64,000 nucleotides of DNA, taken from the NCBI GenBank assembly GCA_947488295.1, contig CANKYU010000003.1:310001-374000 (forward strand), read 5' to 3'. The DNA is from an uncultured Anderseniella sp. Its GTDB lineage: Bacteria; Pseudomonadota; Alphaproteobacteria; Rhizobiales; Aestuariivirgaceae. Shown here one piece after another: positions 49,592-58,748 of the stretch. Each line of letters starts with the position of its first letter. Within the stretch, counting starts at the first letter, position 1. The notes under the pieces are model-generated. The model did no database searches, had not been told where the DNA came from, and worked only from the letters and a program-made list of their open reading frames with translations. Made by a program: the position numbers and the translations under genes.

Positions 49592-50749
49592 ATGAAAACA
49601 CTATTGATATTTTTGGCTATTGTGCTGATCGCAGCAGGCTGGGCTGTTGGTCTGATGAACATTTTTTCACCGGGAACCGTAACCGTCGGGTTGAACCTTG
49701 ATGTCGCGGCAACCTTGTTTGTGGGCGGTTGTGTGCTGCTCGGCCTCGCTGTTGTCGCCGGCTACCTGTCCGCGCTGACGCGGCGCGAGCCCGAAGAGGC
49801 AGCGGCTGAAGAGCCTGCACCGGCGGCCCCGTCGGAGTCCGATCTGCCTGACTTCATGGCACCGGCATCTGCTGCAGCAGCAGGTGCGACCGCCGGCGTT
49901 GTCGCAGGTGCCAGCGCTTTGAGAGACAGCGCGAGTGATACCGTCGAAGCATCGGCCCACATTGTGGATGATGTCATGGATGACATCAAATCAGACACAA
50001 AGGCAGCTGCGGACTCCGCCGGCTCCATTTTCAGTTCCGTAACGGCGTCTGCCGATGAAGCGGTCGACAAGGCTGAAGAAGCGGTTGGTCAGGCGGTTGA
50101 CAAGGTTGAAGAGGTAGCTGAAGAGACCGTCGACAAGGCACGTGACGATCTTTCGTCCTTCTTCTCCAAACCTGCTGACACAAGTGCTCCGCCAGAAGCC
50201 GTTAAATCACCTGAAGTTGCGGCAGATCGCGCTGGTGAGGCAACGTCCGCCTCTGCTGAGGAAACCGAAGCCGTATCAGAAGCAAACGCAGAAGCGCTGG
50301 AAGTCAGGGAAGAAGCTGAAAGTACCAGCATTTTCTCCGGCGCTTCCCCCATCAAGGCTGGTGAAGTCGACGAGGCAAGCACCGATGCACCTGCGGCGGA
50401 CATAGCCAGTTCAGCGGCCACCACCACGGATGCCGTTTTGGTGAATGCGCCAGAGGCCGAGGCAGCGGACGAAGACGCAACTGCAAGCAGTGCTGTGGGG
50501 TCGCAGGAAGCTGATACGGTACCTGAAGCTGAAACCGCAACTGAAACTGCACCTGAAGCTGAAGCCTCCCCTGAGGCGTTGCCGCAGGAAGATGAACTGT
50601 TCGTCGTCGAGGAGCGCATTATCCGGGAGCGTCCGGCACGCCTGCTGTCTGACGGCACGGTTGAAGCTGAAACCGATGAAGGCTGGATGCGGTTTGAAAA
50701 CGTCGAGCACGTCGAGGAGTATCTCGACGCCATGCGCGCAACTGCCTGA
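49592..50749 (+). CDS. Membrane-anchored Ala/Glu-rich low-complexity protein
   Basis: A 385-residue protein. Two membrane helices at about residues 4-27 and 37-63, then about 265 residues rich in Ala, Glu, Asp, Ser with heptad-like segments (EAVDKAEEAVGQAVDKVEEVAEETVDKARDDL split around residue 165). A conserved-looking end (residues 335-380) has VVEERIIRERPARLLSDGTVEAETDEGWMRF. The middle looks disordered or coiled. The ribosome site gggg-taagagg precedes ATG 49592. Function unknown. Confidence 0.75.
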   Translation: MKTLLIFLAIVLIAAGWAVGLMNIFSPGTVTVGLNLDVAATLFVGGCVLLGLAVVAGYLSALTRREPEEAAAEEPAPAAPSESDLPDFMAPASAAAAGATAGVVAGASALRDSASDTVEASAHIVDDVMDDIKSDTKAAADSAGSIFSSVTASADEAVDKAEEAVGQAVDKVEEVAEETVDKARDDLSSFFSKPADTSAPPEAVKSPEVAADRAGEATSASAEETEAVSEANAEALEVREEAESTSIFSGASPIKAGEVDEASTDAPAADIASSAATTTDAVLVNAPEAEAADEDATASSAVGSQEADTVPEAETATETAPEAEASPEALPQEDELFVVEERIIRERPARLLSDGTVEAETDEGWMRFENVEHVEEYLDAMRATA

Positions 50750-50773
50750 GGCAGGTTTTCACAAGTCACATGA

Positions 50774-50804
50774 AAGGGGCTGCACTTGAGTGCGGCCCTT
50801 TTTA
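50774..50804 (+). terminator. Rho-independent terminator, possibly bidirectional
   Basis: The stem GGGC-T-GCAC (50777-50785) with GTGC-G-GCCC (50790-50798), TTGA loop (50786-50789), is followed by five T (50799-50803) and preceded by AAA. It ends the Ala/Glu-rich gene and could also stop the convergent usp gene. Confidence 0.85.
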
Positions 50805-50867
50805 TTAGATGCAGTGACAATTTTCCGGGGGGAAACTGTGGGGTCCGGGTGCCCGTACCGAGCTTGC

Positions 50868-51878
50868 TTACCGCACGTCCAGTACCGAAGTCTGCGCGGT
50901 GCGCACCACATCGACGGCGGTTGAGCCCCTGATAGCGCGCTGGAGCCGCGACCGGCCTTCGTCTGTGACCACGATGACGGAGTGGTCGGAACCAAGCTCG
51001 GCGATTTTCTGTGCCGCCGGACCAACTGCGGTTATGATATCCTTGACCTTGATCCCCATCGCCTTGAGCAGGGCGCGGGCATTCTTGACGTTTTCTTCCG
51101 CAGAAGGCAGTCCCGCCTCCTGGGCGCTGGCGGAAAACAGCGTGATTGGCTCTCCGGCCGAGTGTGCCAGCACGGCGGCGCGCCGGACTGCCTGCATGGA
51201 GCGCGAGGTGCCGTCTGTGCAAATGAAAAAGCCGGTCTTGTCCAGCGGTTCGCGCACGATCAGGACCGATGACGGTGCATGGACGGTGACCTGTTGCACG
51301 ATGCCGGCATCAAACAATGAATGGAATTCGCCACGCCAGCGTGACGGTTCACCCATGATCATCAGATTATAGGGGCCAAGTTCATACTGGTCCAGGATGC
51401 CGGCTGCCGGATCTGGCGCGGTTTTCAGCTTGAGGACCACCGAGCGGCCTTCATCTGAAATGAACTCGACCTTGTTGTCCCCCAGCGGATCTCCCCAGGC
51501 GTCCTGGTGCCCGGTGCTGCGCGTCCAGTCTTCTGCCGGGATGCCTTCTTCACGCAGAATTTCCAGGGCCATGCGCAACCGGGTAATGCCCGGTAGTTCC
51601 AGACCTGCTTCCAGCATGTTCTGGCGCGCAACACGGACCTGCAGGCCACCTGACCACAGGCCCTGGTCGATGGAACGGACATACAGCACGATGATGTCAC
51701 AGTCGTCTGTCTTGGCCAGCCGGGCCGCCATGCGGACCGTGCAGAAAGATTCATCCGTTTCGTCAATGCAGGCGAGCACGCGAAACCGTTTGCGCCGCTG
51801 CGCATAGACATTTGCCAGCGTCTTTCGCAGCGCCCGTTCTTGACGATCAGTAAATGATTTCAGGCCAAGTATCGACAT
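50868..51878 (-). CDS. Two-domain universal stress protein
   Basis: A 336-residue protein with two USP domains: first residues about 30-190 (FRVLACIDETDESFCTVRMAARLAK, IMGEPSRWRGEFHSLFD) and second about 210-336 (FICTDGTSRSMQAVRRAAVLAHSAGEPITLF, VTDEGRSRLQRAIRGSTAVDVVRTAQTSVL). The second shows the ATP-type G2xG9GS pattern only partly (GRSRL..AIRGST). It ends a minus-strand unit with the DASS transporter gene upstream, 9 bases between, so it may regulate or sense that transporter. Confidence 0.88.
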   Translation of the reverse strand: MSILGLKSFTDRQERALRKTLANVYAQRRKRFRVLACIDETDESFCTVRMAARLAKTDDCDIIVLYVRSIDQGLWSGGLQVRVARQNMLEAGLELPGITRLRMALEILREEGIPAEDWTRSTGHQDAWGDPLGDNKVEFISDEGRSVVLKLKTAPDPAAGILDQYELGPYNLMIMGEPSRWRGEFHSLFDAGIVQQVTVHAPSSVLIVREPLDKTGFFICTDGTSRSMQAVRRAAVLAHSAGEPITLFSASAQEAGLPSAEENVKNARALLKAMGIKVKDIITAVGPAAQKIAELGSDHSVIVVTDEGRSRLQRAIRGSTAVDVVRTAQTSVLDVR

Positions 51879-51887
51879 GTGCTTGTT

Positions 51888-53432
51888 CTAAACCCCAATC
51901 AGCGGCCAGTAAACAGATGCTACTGCCAGCATGACCACGATAGACACCACCGCCATGCGCCAGCCGACCTTTAGGAAGTCTGTCGTCTTGAGGTAACCGG
52001 AGGCGTAAACGATGGTGCATGCCGGTGTGCCGACCACGGTGAGATAGGCGAATGAAGACGACACTGCAGTGATGAAGCCGAGAATGATCGGGCTCTCCTG
52101 CGCGGCTACAGCCAGCTTCAGAACGATTGGACCGAGCACCGCTACCGCAGCTCCGTTTGACATGGTATTGGTGACGAAGGTTGTCAGCACCGACACTGCC
52201 GCCCACAGACCAATGCCCTGGTCGGCTCCAATGGGTCTAAGCACCGCCAGAAAGCGTTCTGCTACCCACAGCGCGGCGCCGGTATCTTTCATCTGCACGC
52301 CAAGTGAGATGGCCGCAGCGTAGAGCAGAACCACGCCCCAGTTTACGCCAGAGTTTACATCCTCCCAGCGCACCAGCCCCGCCACCAGGAAGGCAGCAGC
52401 GGCAGTGACGGCAACAATGCCCATGCCCAGCGTCTGGGACTGGGTAATCCAGCCGAAGATACACAGCGCGAAAATTGCGATCGAAACCCAGTCAGACCCT
52501 TTAAGCGGCCCGGACAGCAGAACCTGCGCTCGCAGTTTGGCACAGGCGCGAGACAAGTCGCGATACTCCGGCTTGAACGTTGTGAAGAGTATTAACGTCA
52601 CCAGCGGCAACTGGATCAGGAACATCGGGTAGGCGTAGGCCATCCACGTGGCATAGTCGATCAGGAAGGTCGCCGTGGATGGATCGGCGGGATTATAGAA
52701 AAACTCTTTCCAGTAACCGATCATGATAGCGTTACGTGCACCGCCGGATGGCGTGCCGATACCTGCAATGGAACAGCCGTATGAGATTGAGAACAGCAGG
52801 CATGCGGCCAGGTTGCGCACCTTCGCACGATCCTGCGAAGTAAGCGTGATCAGCGTAATTCCCACCGGCAGCATCATGGCCGCGACAGTGTGCTCGCCCA
52901 CGAACGAGGCCAGGATGCCCGACACCACCGAAATACCAAAACATATGGCCAGTGTGCTGGTGCCCGTTATGCGCACGATCAGCCAGGCGATACGCCTGTC
53001 CAGCTTTTGTTTCACCAGCGCAACGGCCAGCATCAAGGAGCCCATGATAAACAAGACGGAGTCCGTCATTAGAGACTTGGCGACAGTTGTCGATTCCAGT
53101 CCCAATAACACCACCTGCCCGACGACAATCAACAATGCCACTGTTGGCAGTGGCACCGGTTCGGTGATGAACAGGATGGTGGCGAACAGCGACATGGTCA
53201 GCACGATCTGGCCCTCGCGGGTCAGTCCTTCATACGGGCCTGTCTGCAGGAATGCGAAGGACAGCATGATGGCGATGAAAAACCAGCGTTTTTCCCAAAA
53301 ATAGTAGAGATTGATCTGGCTGCGCAGGTGGACCCATCGCTGATATCCGTGCCGCTGCAGCCGATGCAGGCGATGTTCGCCGTAGTCTGCCTGGAGGCTG
53401 TCGCGGGCCAGCTGAAAATCGGTATCGCTCAT
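51888..53432 (-). CDS. DASS/SLC13-family divalent anion:sodium symporter
   Basis: A 514-residue membrane transporter with about eleven to twelve helices. It has the SLC13 pattern including the FTEPVPLPTVALLIVVGQ segment, FVGEHTVAAMMLPVGITL and the FVTNTMSNGAAVAVLGPI helix, and SSFAYLTVVGTPACTIVYASG near the end. Substrates in the family are dicarboxylates, citrate or sulfate. With Sat and Apr nearby, sulfate or sulfite is a tempting but unproven substrate. It is followed by the USP gene. Confidence 0.9.
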   Translation of the reverse strand: MSDTDFQLARDSLQADYGEHRLHRLQRHGYQRWVHLRSQINLYYFWEKRWFFIAIMLSFAFLQTGPYEGLTREGQIVLTMSLFATILFITEPVPLPTVALLIVVGQVVLLGLESTTVAKSLMTDSVLFIMGSLMLAVALVKQKLDRRIAWLIVRITGTSTLAICFGISVVSGILASFVGEHTVAAMMLPVGITLITLTSQDRAKVRNLAACLLFSISYGCSIAGIGTPSGGARNAIMIGYWKEFFYNPADPSTATFLIDYATWMAYAYPMFLIQLPLVTLILFTTFKPEYRDLSRACAKLRAQVLLSGPLKGSDWVSIAIFALCIFGWITQSQTLGMGIVAVTAAAAFLVAGLVRWEDVNSGVNWGVVLLYAAAISLGVQMKDTGAALWVAERFLAVLRPIGADQGIGLWAAVSVLTTFVTNTMSNGAAVAVLGPIVLKLAVAAQESPIILGFITAVSSSFAYLTVVGTPACTIVYASGYLKTTDFLKVGWRMAVVSIVVMLAVASVYWPLIGV

Positions 53433-53530
53433 GCAATCCCCCTTGCGATGCTCGGCGTGCCTGTGAGAGGGTCGAAGCCGTTAAATTCAGTTGTTCGCAC
53501 AGTCACTCTCCATGAACGGAAGACCGCCAG

Positions 53531-54919
53531 ATGACAAAGCTCGATGCAATTCTTGAACACGTTGACGACCAGCTCGACGCCAGTCTCGACAGGTGGTTTG
53601 ACTTGTTGCGCATTCCATCCATTTCGACCGATCCGCAATACGCCGACGAATGCCGAAAGGCCGGTCAATGGGTAACCGACGAGCTGACCGGCATGGGGTT
53701 TGACGCAAGCCTTCGCGACACGCCCGGACACCCGATGGTGGTCGGCCACTACGATGGTCCTGCGGGAAGTCCGCATGTCTTGTTCTATGGTCACTATGAT
53801 GTCCAGCCTGCCGAACCGCTCGACAAATGGAGAACACCGCCATTCGAGCCGGAGCGCGTGACGGGTGATGATGGAATAGAGCGCATATATGCCCGCGGCG
53901 CAAATGACGACAAGGGCCAACTGATGACCTTCATAGAGGCCAGTCGCGCGTGGATCAAGACAACAGGTGGATTACCTTTCTCGGTAACGGTTTTATGTGA
54001 GGGCGAGGAGGAAAGCGGCAGCCCGAGTCTCGACCCGTTCCTGACCGAAAATGCCGCCGAACTGGCCCGCGAAGTGGCGCTGGTTTGCGACACCAATATG
54101 TGGGATCCGGACACACCTGCCATTTCGACCCGGTTGCGTGGTCTTGCCCATGAGGAGGTGACCATCATCGGTCCGCGCATTGATCTGCATTCCGGGTTTT
54201 ACGGCGGTGCTGCCTTCAATGCCATTCATGTACTCACGAAAATCCTGTCTGACATGCGCGATGATGATGGCCGCATCACCATACCCGGCTTCTATGACGG
54301 TGTGCCGGAACTGCCGCCGGAAACAGCTGCCCAGTGGCAGGGCTTGAATTTTGACGAGGACCAGTTTCTCGGCGACATCGGCCTGAAAGGTCCTGCCGGA
54401 GAGACGGGGCGCAGTGTGCTGGAAATGGTCTGGTCGCGCCCGACACTTGAAGTGAACGGCATATTCGGCGGCTACACATCCGCCGGCACCAAGACGGTCA
54501 TTCCATCCGAGGCCACCGCCAAAGTGTCCATGCGCCTCGTCGGCAAGCAAGACCCGAAACACGTTCTGGCGGTGTTTCGCAAATTCATTGAGGACCGGCT
54601 GCCGGAAGGTTGCTCGGTGCGCTACGGCGGTGATTCAGACGGATCGCCGGCTATAGAGATTGCAGAAGACAATCCGCATCTGAAAAAGGCAGCCAAGGCA
54701 CTCGAAGATGAATGGGGCAGGCCTGCGGTGCTGATGGGATGTGGAGGCTCCATTCCGGTGGTGCGCTCGTTCGAGGACATTCTTGGCATGCAAAGCCTGC
54801 TGGTCGGGTTTGGTTTGCCGGACGATGCGCTGCACTCGCCCAATGAGAAATACAATCTCACAAGCTTTCACAAAGGCATCAGAAGCTGGGTGCGGGTGAT
54901 CGGTGAACTGGCAGGGTAG
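53531..54919 (+). CDS. M20-family metallopeptidase (dipeptidase)
   Basis: A 462-residue zinc dipeptidase of the M20 family. Metal ligands: FYGHYDVQPAE (His, with catalytic Asp), GANDDKGQ (Asp bridge), CEGEEESGS (catalytic Glu and ligand), then the His of the C-terminal NEKYNLTSFHKGI. A dimerisation domain is inserted near residues 205-325. The start is ATG 53531. It is followed 16 bases later by the potassium channel gene. It probably hydrolyses dipeptides or N-acyl amino acids. Confidence 0.93.
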   Translation: MTKLDAILEHVDDQLDASLDRWFDLLRIPSISTDPQYADECRKAGQWVTDELTGMGFDASLRDTPGHPMVVGHYDGPAGSPHVLFYGHYDVQPAEPLDKWRTPPFEPERVTGDDGIERIYARGANDDKGQLMTFIEASRAWIKTTGGLPFSVTVLCEGEEESGSPSLDPFLTENAAELAREVALVCDTNMWDPDTPAISTRLRGLAHEEVTIIGPRIDLHSGFYGGAAFNAIHVLTKILSDMRDDDGRITIPGFYDGVPELPPETAAQWQGLNFDEDQFLGDIGLKGPAGETGRSVLEMVWSRPTLEVNGIFGGYTSAGTKTVIPSEATAKVSMRLVGKQDPKHVLAVFRKFIEDRLPEGCSVRYGGDSDGSPAIEIAEDNPHLKKAAKALEDEWGRPAVLMGCGGSIPVVRSFEDILGMQSLLVGFGLPDDALHSPNEKYNLTSFHKGIRSWVRVIGELAG

Positions 54920-54935
54920 GGGTTGAACACCAGAC

Positions 54936-55346
54936 ATGCTGAAGCAGCTCGTTATTGGCTCAATCGTCATCATCGCGACGGTAGCCATCCAGGCAGAAAT
55001 GTTTGGTTTGTTGACCCGCAAGCATGAGCCGTTCCTGACCTGGACGCGCACGAAGTTTCGCCGCTTTGCAGGGACCGCCTTCATTACAGTGGCCATGCTG
55101 GTGGTCCTGTTCACCATGACAATCGAAGTCTGGCTGTGGGCCTTCATACTGCTTGCCACCGGCGCGGTGCCGGCGCTCGAGCCGGCGGTCTACTTCGCGC
55201 TTGTCTGCTTCACCACGCTGGGTTTCGGCGACATTACCCTGCCGACCGAATGGCGCTTGCTGTCAGCGCTGATCGGGGCCAACGGGTTCTTGATGTTCGG
55301 CTGGTCGACCGCCTTCATGGTAGAGCTGATCCGGAAGAGTCGTTAG
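54936..55346 (+). CDS. Two-TM potassium channel protein
   Basis: A 136-residue ion channel with two membrane helices (about residues 7-25 and 50-72 plus a third near 112-130) and a pore-loop selectivity filter TLGFGDI that matches TxGFGD of KcsA-like channels. It forms a tetramer in the inner membrane. It has no RCK domain. It follows the M20 gene with 16 bases, so may be co-transcribed; a functional link is not evident. Confidence 0.8.
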   Translation: MLKQLVIGSIVIIATVAIQAEMFGLLTRKHEPFLTWTRTKFRRFAGTAFITVAMLVVLFTMTIEVWLWAFILLATGAVPALEPAVYFALVCFTTLGFGDITLPTEWRLLSALIGANGFLMFGWSTAFMVELIRKSR

Positions 55347-55430
55347 GGAGACGTGCCTTGGCAAATATTCAAATAAAGTTATTATCACATTGATATCGTG
55401 TGATTTTATGGCCGAAATTGATTCATTTCG

Positions 55431-56093
55431 TTAACGTAATGGTGTGAGGGTCCCGGTCATCACCCGGGCCAGCTGGCGGTCGCGCTCCTTGTCGGATCCG
55501 GCAAGCCCGGAAACCGTGCCGGCCTTGTCTGCATCCGATCTGTGCTGGTTCATTTTCCACACGCCTTCGAGCTGGTTGACGCACAGTTCGACACCGACGA
55601 TACCGCGCAGCATCTTGCGCACATAGTCATCCGGCGCATCGGATACTTTCCATGGTGCAGGTTGTTCTGCTTCGTTGCGGTCGGTCAGAGCGTTGACGTG
55701 AGCCAGCAGCCGGTCGGCATCATGCAGTGTGCTGGCGACGCCGTGTGCGTGAACAGTCACATAGGCCCAGGTCGGCACCACCTTGCCGGTCTCCTGCTTG
55801 CTCGCATAATGCGACGGCGACAAGTAGGTATGCGGCCCCTGGAATATGGCCACGGACATTGCATCGCCGCCTTCGATGATTTTCCAGTGATCGTTGGCGC
55901 GGGCGAAATGACCGCACAAGCGGGGGGTGCCGTCTGCCCCCTCGCTGACCAGCAATGGCAGGTGCGACACTTTCAAACGGCCATCGGATGTCGATGTAAC
56001 CAGGGCTGCGAGCTGGATTGTGCGAGCAGCATCCAGCAGCACCGGTTGCCTGGTCTCGCGCGACGTGTCACGTGCATAGACGATATCGGCCAT
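55431..56093 (-). CDS. PaiB-like FMN-binding protein
   Basis: A 220-residue protein of the PaiB/FMN-binding split-barrel group, sometimes called negative transcriptional regulator. Motifs include GRLKVSHLPLLV, GHFARANDHWKII, ARDTSRETRQP and VHAHGVAS. The start is placed at ATG 56093; the longer frame reaches 56183 without homology. It overlaps nothing but is 25 bases from the PPOX gene upstream, so the three flavin proteins form one unit. Role in B6 or FMN metabolism is inferred. Confidence 0.85.
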   Translation of the reverse strand: MADIVYARDTSRETRQPVLLDAARTIQLAALVTSTSDGRLKVSHLPLLVSEGADGTPRLCGHFARANDHWKIIEGGDAMSVAIFQGPHTYLSPSHYASKQETGKVVPTWAYVTVHAHGVASTLHDADRLLAHVNALTDRNEAEQPAPWKVSDAPDDYVRKMLRGIVGVELCVNQLEGVWKMNQHRSDADKAGTVSGLAGSDKERDRQLARVMTGTLTPLR

Positions 56094-56118
56094 AGTGATC
56101 TCCTGAACCTTTTGCCGG

Positions 56119-56565
56119 TCAAAGGCCGGCCATTTTCGCCTTGTTGGCGCTCGCCAGTTCCTGCTCCGTTGCGCCGTGATCATAGGCCGGTGACAGGATC
56201 AGTTCTGCCGATGTCAGATCAAATACCATGAAGCCGGTCATGTGCTGCAGGAAGTCGGCCCAGTATTCTTCGAACACCGCCGTCAGTTCGTGGGACGCCA
56301 CCGCCTTGGCTATCACCGTGCCGGTGCCGCATATCCGCACTGCCTTCCGCGTGAGCGGGTCAAGAAAACAGATTTCACATGCCGGGTTGCGCCGCAGGTT
56401 GGCCAGCGTGCCGGGTGAGCGGATGTTTCCGCACGCAACCGTGCGCTCATCCACCACCACGAAAGTGGCCTTGGGTGAAACCGCGGCGGATCCGTCAGCC
56501 CGGACCGTGGCTACAAATCCGGCAGTATGAGTGCGGATCAGGGTTTGCATTTCGTCGGTAAGCAT
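56119..56565 (-). CDS. Pyridoxamine 5'-phosphate oxidase-family protein
   Basis: A 148-residue split-barrel flavoprotein of the PNPOx-like family. The TAGFVATVRADGSAAVSPKATFVVVDERT segment and RNPACEICFLDP are typical FMN-site elements. It lacks the full-length PdxH ends, so it is one of the small uncharacterised members. It sits between the PaiB-like and the second PPOX-like gene on the minus strand. Confidence 0.85.
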   Translation of the reverse strand: MLTDEMQTLIRTHTAGFVATVRADGSAAVSPKATFVVVDERTVACGNIRSPGTLANLRRNPACEICFLDPLTRKAVRICGTGTVIAKAVASHELTAVFEEYWADFLQHMTGFMVFDLTSAELILSPAYDHGATEQELASANKAKMAGL

Positions 56566-56579
56566 CGTCGGGTCGGCTC

Positions 56580-57236
56580 CTATCCGGCCTTGAAGTTCAC
56601 GGCGTGGTCCGGCGCAGTCAAACCACTGTGGTTGCGCGGATCATCTATTGGCACGCCGATAGTTGTCGTCAGCGGTACGACGCCTGCCCAGATTGGCAGT
56701 TCATAGTCTTCCTCATCGTCCACCGGTGGTCCAGTACGGATTTTGACTGATGCCTCATCTAGCGGCAGGCGCAGTACCGTTGTGGCTTTCAGTTCCTGGT
56801 CGGTGATCGCCCGCAACCCGTCCCAGCGGCCCGGAAACCATAGGTCGAACATGGCCTTCAGGCGGGCTTCCTTGTCGTCCGCATCCTCAACGATTTCGGC
56901 TTCACCGAACACCATGCACGACCGGTAGTTGGCGGAATGGTGAAAGCCGGAACGCGCCATGACCATGCCGTCCCAAAGGGTTACGGTGAGGCACGCCTGT
57001 TTGGCCTCAGCGGCGCGCAGGAACCGGCTTGCCGACGAGCCATGCCAGTAAACGTGATCGCCCTCACGCCATTGCATGGTCGGTGTCACCACCGGTGCGC
57101 CGTCAAGCTGATAACCGACATGGCACAGGGGCATTGCGTCCAGCACGGCATGTATCGATGCGGCATCAAAGTGACCACGCTCATGCACCCGCCTGAGCCG
57201 GGTGCGTTCACTCGGTGCGTCTGATTTGCGTGCCAT
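56580..57236 (-). CDS. Pyridoxamine 5'-phosphate oxidase-family protein (HugZ-like style)
   Basis: A 218-residue PNPOx-fold protein with LDAMPLCHVGYQLDGAPVVTPTMQWREGDHVYWHGSSASRFLR in the first half and WFPGRWDGLRAI in the second. This group is often annotated as pyridoxamine-phosphate oxidase-like or flavin-nucleotide-binding. Start ATG 57236 lies 73 bases from the divergent MocR start. It is the first gene of the PPOX-PPOX-PaiB unit, likely controlled by the divergent MocR regulator. Confidence 0.85.
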   Translation of the reverse strand: MARKSDAPSERTRLRRVHERGHFDAASIHAVLDAMPLCHVGYQLDGAPVVTPTMQWREGDHVYWHGSSASRFLRAAEAKQACLTVTLWDGMVMARSGFHHSANYRSCMVFGEAEIVEDADDKEARLKAMFDLWFPGRWDGLRAITDQELKATTVLRLPLDEASVKIRTGPPVDDEEDYELPIWAGVVPLTTTIGVPIDDPRNHSGLTAPDHAVNFKAG

Positions 57237-57250
57237 TGCTCTTACGTCTC

Positions 57251-57278
57251 CTGATGTATCGACTTTGCCGCACATCAG
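57251..57278. promoter_or_regulatory. Inverted repeat between PPOX-family gene and MocR regulator
   Basis: CTGATGT (57251-57257) and ACATCAG (57272-57278) are exact reverse complements with a 14-base spacer. The site lies in the divergent spacer, so it is a candidate MocR operator controlling both directions. Confidence 0.45.
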
Positions 57279-57308
57279 CGTAATAATGGCCTTGAAGAAA
57301 GGGCCAAT

Positions 57309-58748
57309 ATGAACAAGTTCAATATGTCCACTACTGACGCTGCAATTGCCGCTATTGCCCTCGATCGCACCAGTGCCGCGCCCCTGCATGTGCAGTTGAC
57401 CAGCCAGTTGCGCGACATGATCCTGTCCGGCCGCATTGCGCCGGGCGGGCGATTACCGGGCAGCCGCGCCTTTGCCGGCGACCTTGGCGTGTCGCGCATC
57501 ACCGTCACCACCTCCATGGATCAGCTGGTGGCGGAAGGGTTTGCCGAAGGCCGCCATGGCAGGGGGTTGTTCGTGGCGCCGCATTTGCCGGATACATCGC
57601 TGAAGATAGCCGGGTTTGACGAACCGTTTGAGATTCACCCGATTGAGACGGGGCGGTCATCTCCGGCGCCGTTTCAGCCCGCCGCCCATGATGCGCGTCT
57701 GTTTCCTCATGATGAGTGGGCCAAACTGCTCGAGCAGAGCTGGCGAAACCCGGACAATCGCGCTGGGTCAGGTATAGATCCGTCCGGTCATCCGGCCCTG
57801 CGCGAAGCCATTGCACATCACCTTCACGAATGGCGCGGGCTTCGCTGTCAGCCCACCCAGGTGTTCGTCACCGCAGGCGGCGGCGACGCCACGCAACTGC
57901 TCATCCGGGCGATCGGCCTGGCCGGCCACAACGTGGTGCTGGAAGACCCGGGCTATCCGCTGTTTGCCAGTGAACTGTCGCAGCAGGGCGTCAATGTGGT
58001 ACCGGTCGCCGTGGACGAGGACGGGTTGAACCCCGCCGCCATGCCGTCAGCCAGGCTGGCGATCACCACACCGTCGCGGCATTATCCTACGGGCGTGACC
58101 ATGCCGCTGACCAGGCGGCTGGACCTGCTGGCCTGGAGCGACCGGCACGGCGCGCTCATTCTGGAGGATGACTTTGACAGCGAGTATCGTTATCGCGGCA
58201 CGCCGCTTCCCACGCTGATCGGCCTGGCCAGCAATGACCGGGTGCTCTATATGGGGTCATTCTCGAAAGTGTTCACGCCACAGGTGCGCCTGGGTTATCT
58301 GGTGGTGCCGGAACCGTTGGTTTCAGCCTTTGAATACGTGTTGAATGAGCGCGGCCCGCTGGCTTCGGCAATAGCGCAACCGGCCCTGGCGCGGTTCATG
58401 GCCTCCGGCCGCTTCGCCACCCACATCAGGCGCATGCGGCGGGTATACAGCGTGCGCCAGCAGGCATTGATTGAGAGTGTGTCGCGTCATCTGGCCGGAG
58501 CGCTGATTGTCCAGGCTGAAGCCGGCGGCATGCATCTGACGGCCCGGCTTTCTGCCGGCCTTGCGGCGCGGATGAATGATGTGCAGGTGTCGGAAAAAGC
58601 GCGCGAGGCGGGCCTGGTGCTGCCGGCCCTGTCTTCCTATTGCTCAGCGTCTGCCGATCATCAGGGCGTGCTGATGGGATATTCGGGATTTGATGAAGCA
58701 GAGCTGAATGCAGCCTGCGCGAAGCTTGCAGATCTGCTTCAGGCATAG
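57309..58748 (+). CDS. pdxR: MocR/PdxR-family transcriptional regulator
   Basis: A 479-residue GntR-aminotransferase fusion. N-terminal winged helix (residues 25-95: PLHVQLTSQLRDMILSGRIAPGGRLPGSRAFAGDLGVSRITV), then a linker and a fold-type I PLP domain (YPTGVTMPLTRR; LEDDFDSEYRY; MGSFSKVFTPQVRLGYLVVP with PLP Lys in SFSK). The Lys is intact, so it binds PLP. It is divergent from three flavin (PNPOx-fold) genes, which fits a PdxR-like role in vitamin B6 balance, though other effectors occur in the family. Confidence 0.88.
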   Translation: MNKFNMSTTDAAIAAIALDRTSAAPLHVQLTSQLRDMILSGRIAPGGRLPGSRAFAGDLGVSRITVTTSMDQLVAEGFAEGRHGRGLFVAPHLPDTSLKIAGFDEPFEIHPIETGRSSPAPFQPAAHDARLFPHDEWAKLLEQSWRNPDNRAGSGIDPSGHPALREAIAHHLHEWRGLRCQPTQVFVTAGGGDATQLLIRAIGLAGHNVVLEDPGYPLFASELSQQGVNVVPVAVDEDGLNPAAMPSARLAITTPSRHYPTGVTMPLTRRLDLLAWSDRHGALILEDDFDSEYRYRGTPLPTLIGLASNDRVLYMGSFSKVFTPQVRLGYLVVPEPLVSAFEYVLNERGPLASAIAQPALARFMASGRFATHIRRMRRVYSVRQQALIESVSRHLAGALIVQAEAGGMHLTARLSAGLAARMNDVQVSEKAREAGLVLPALSSYCSASADHQGVLMGYSGFDEAELNAACAKLADLLQA

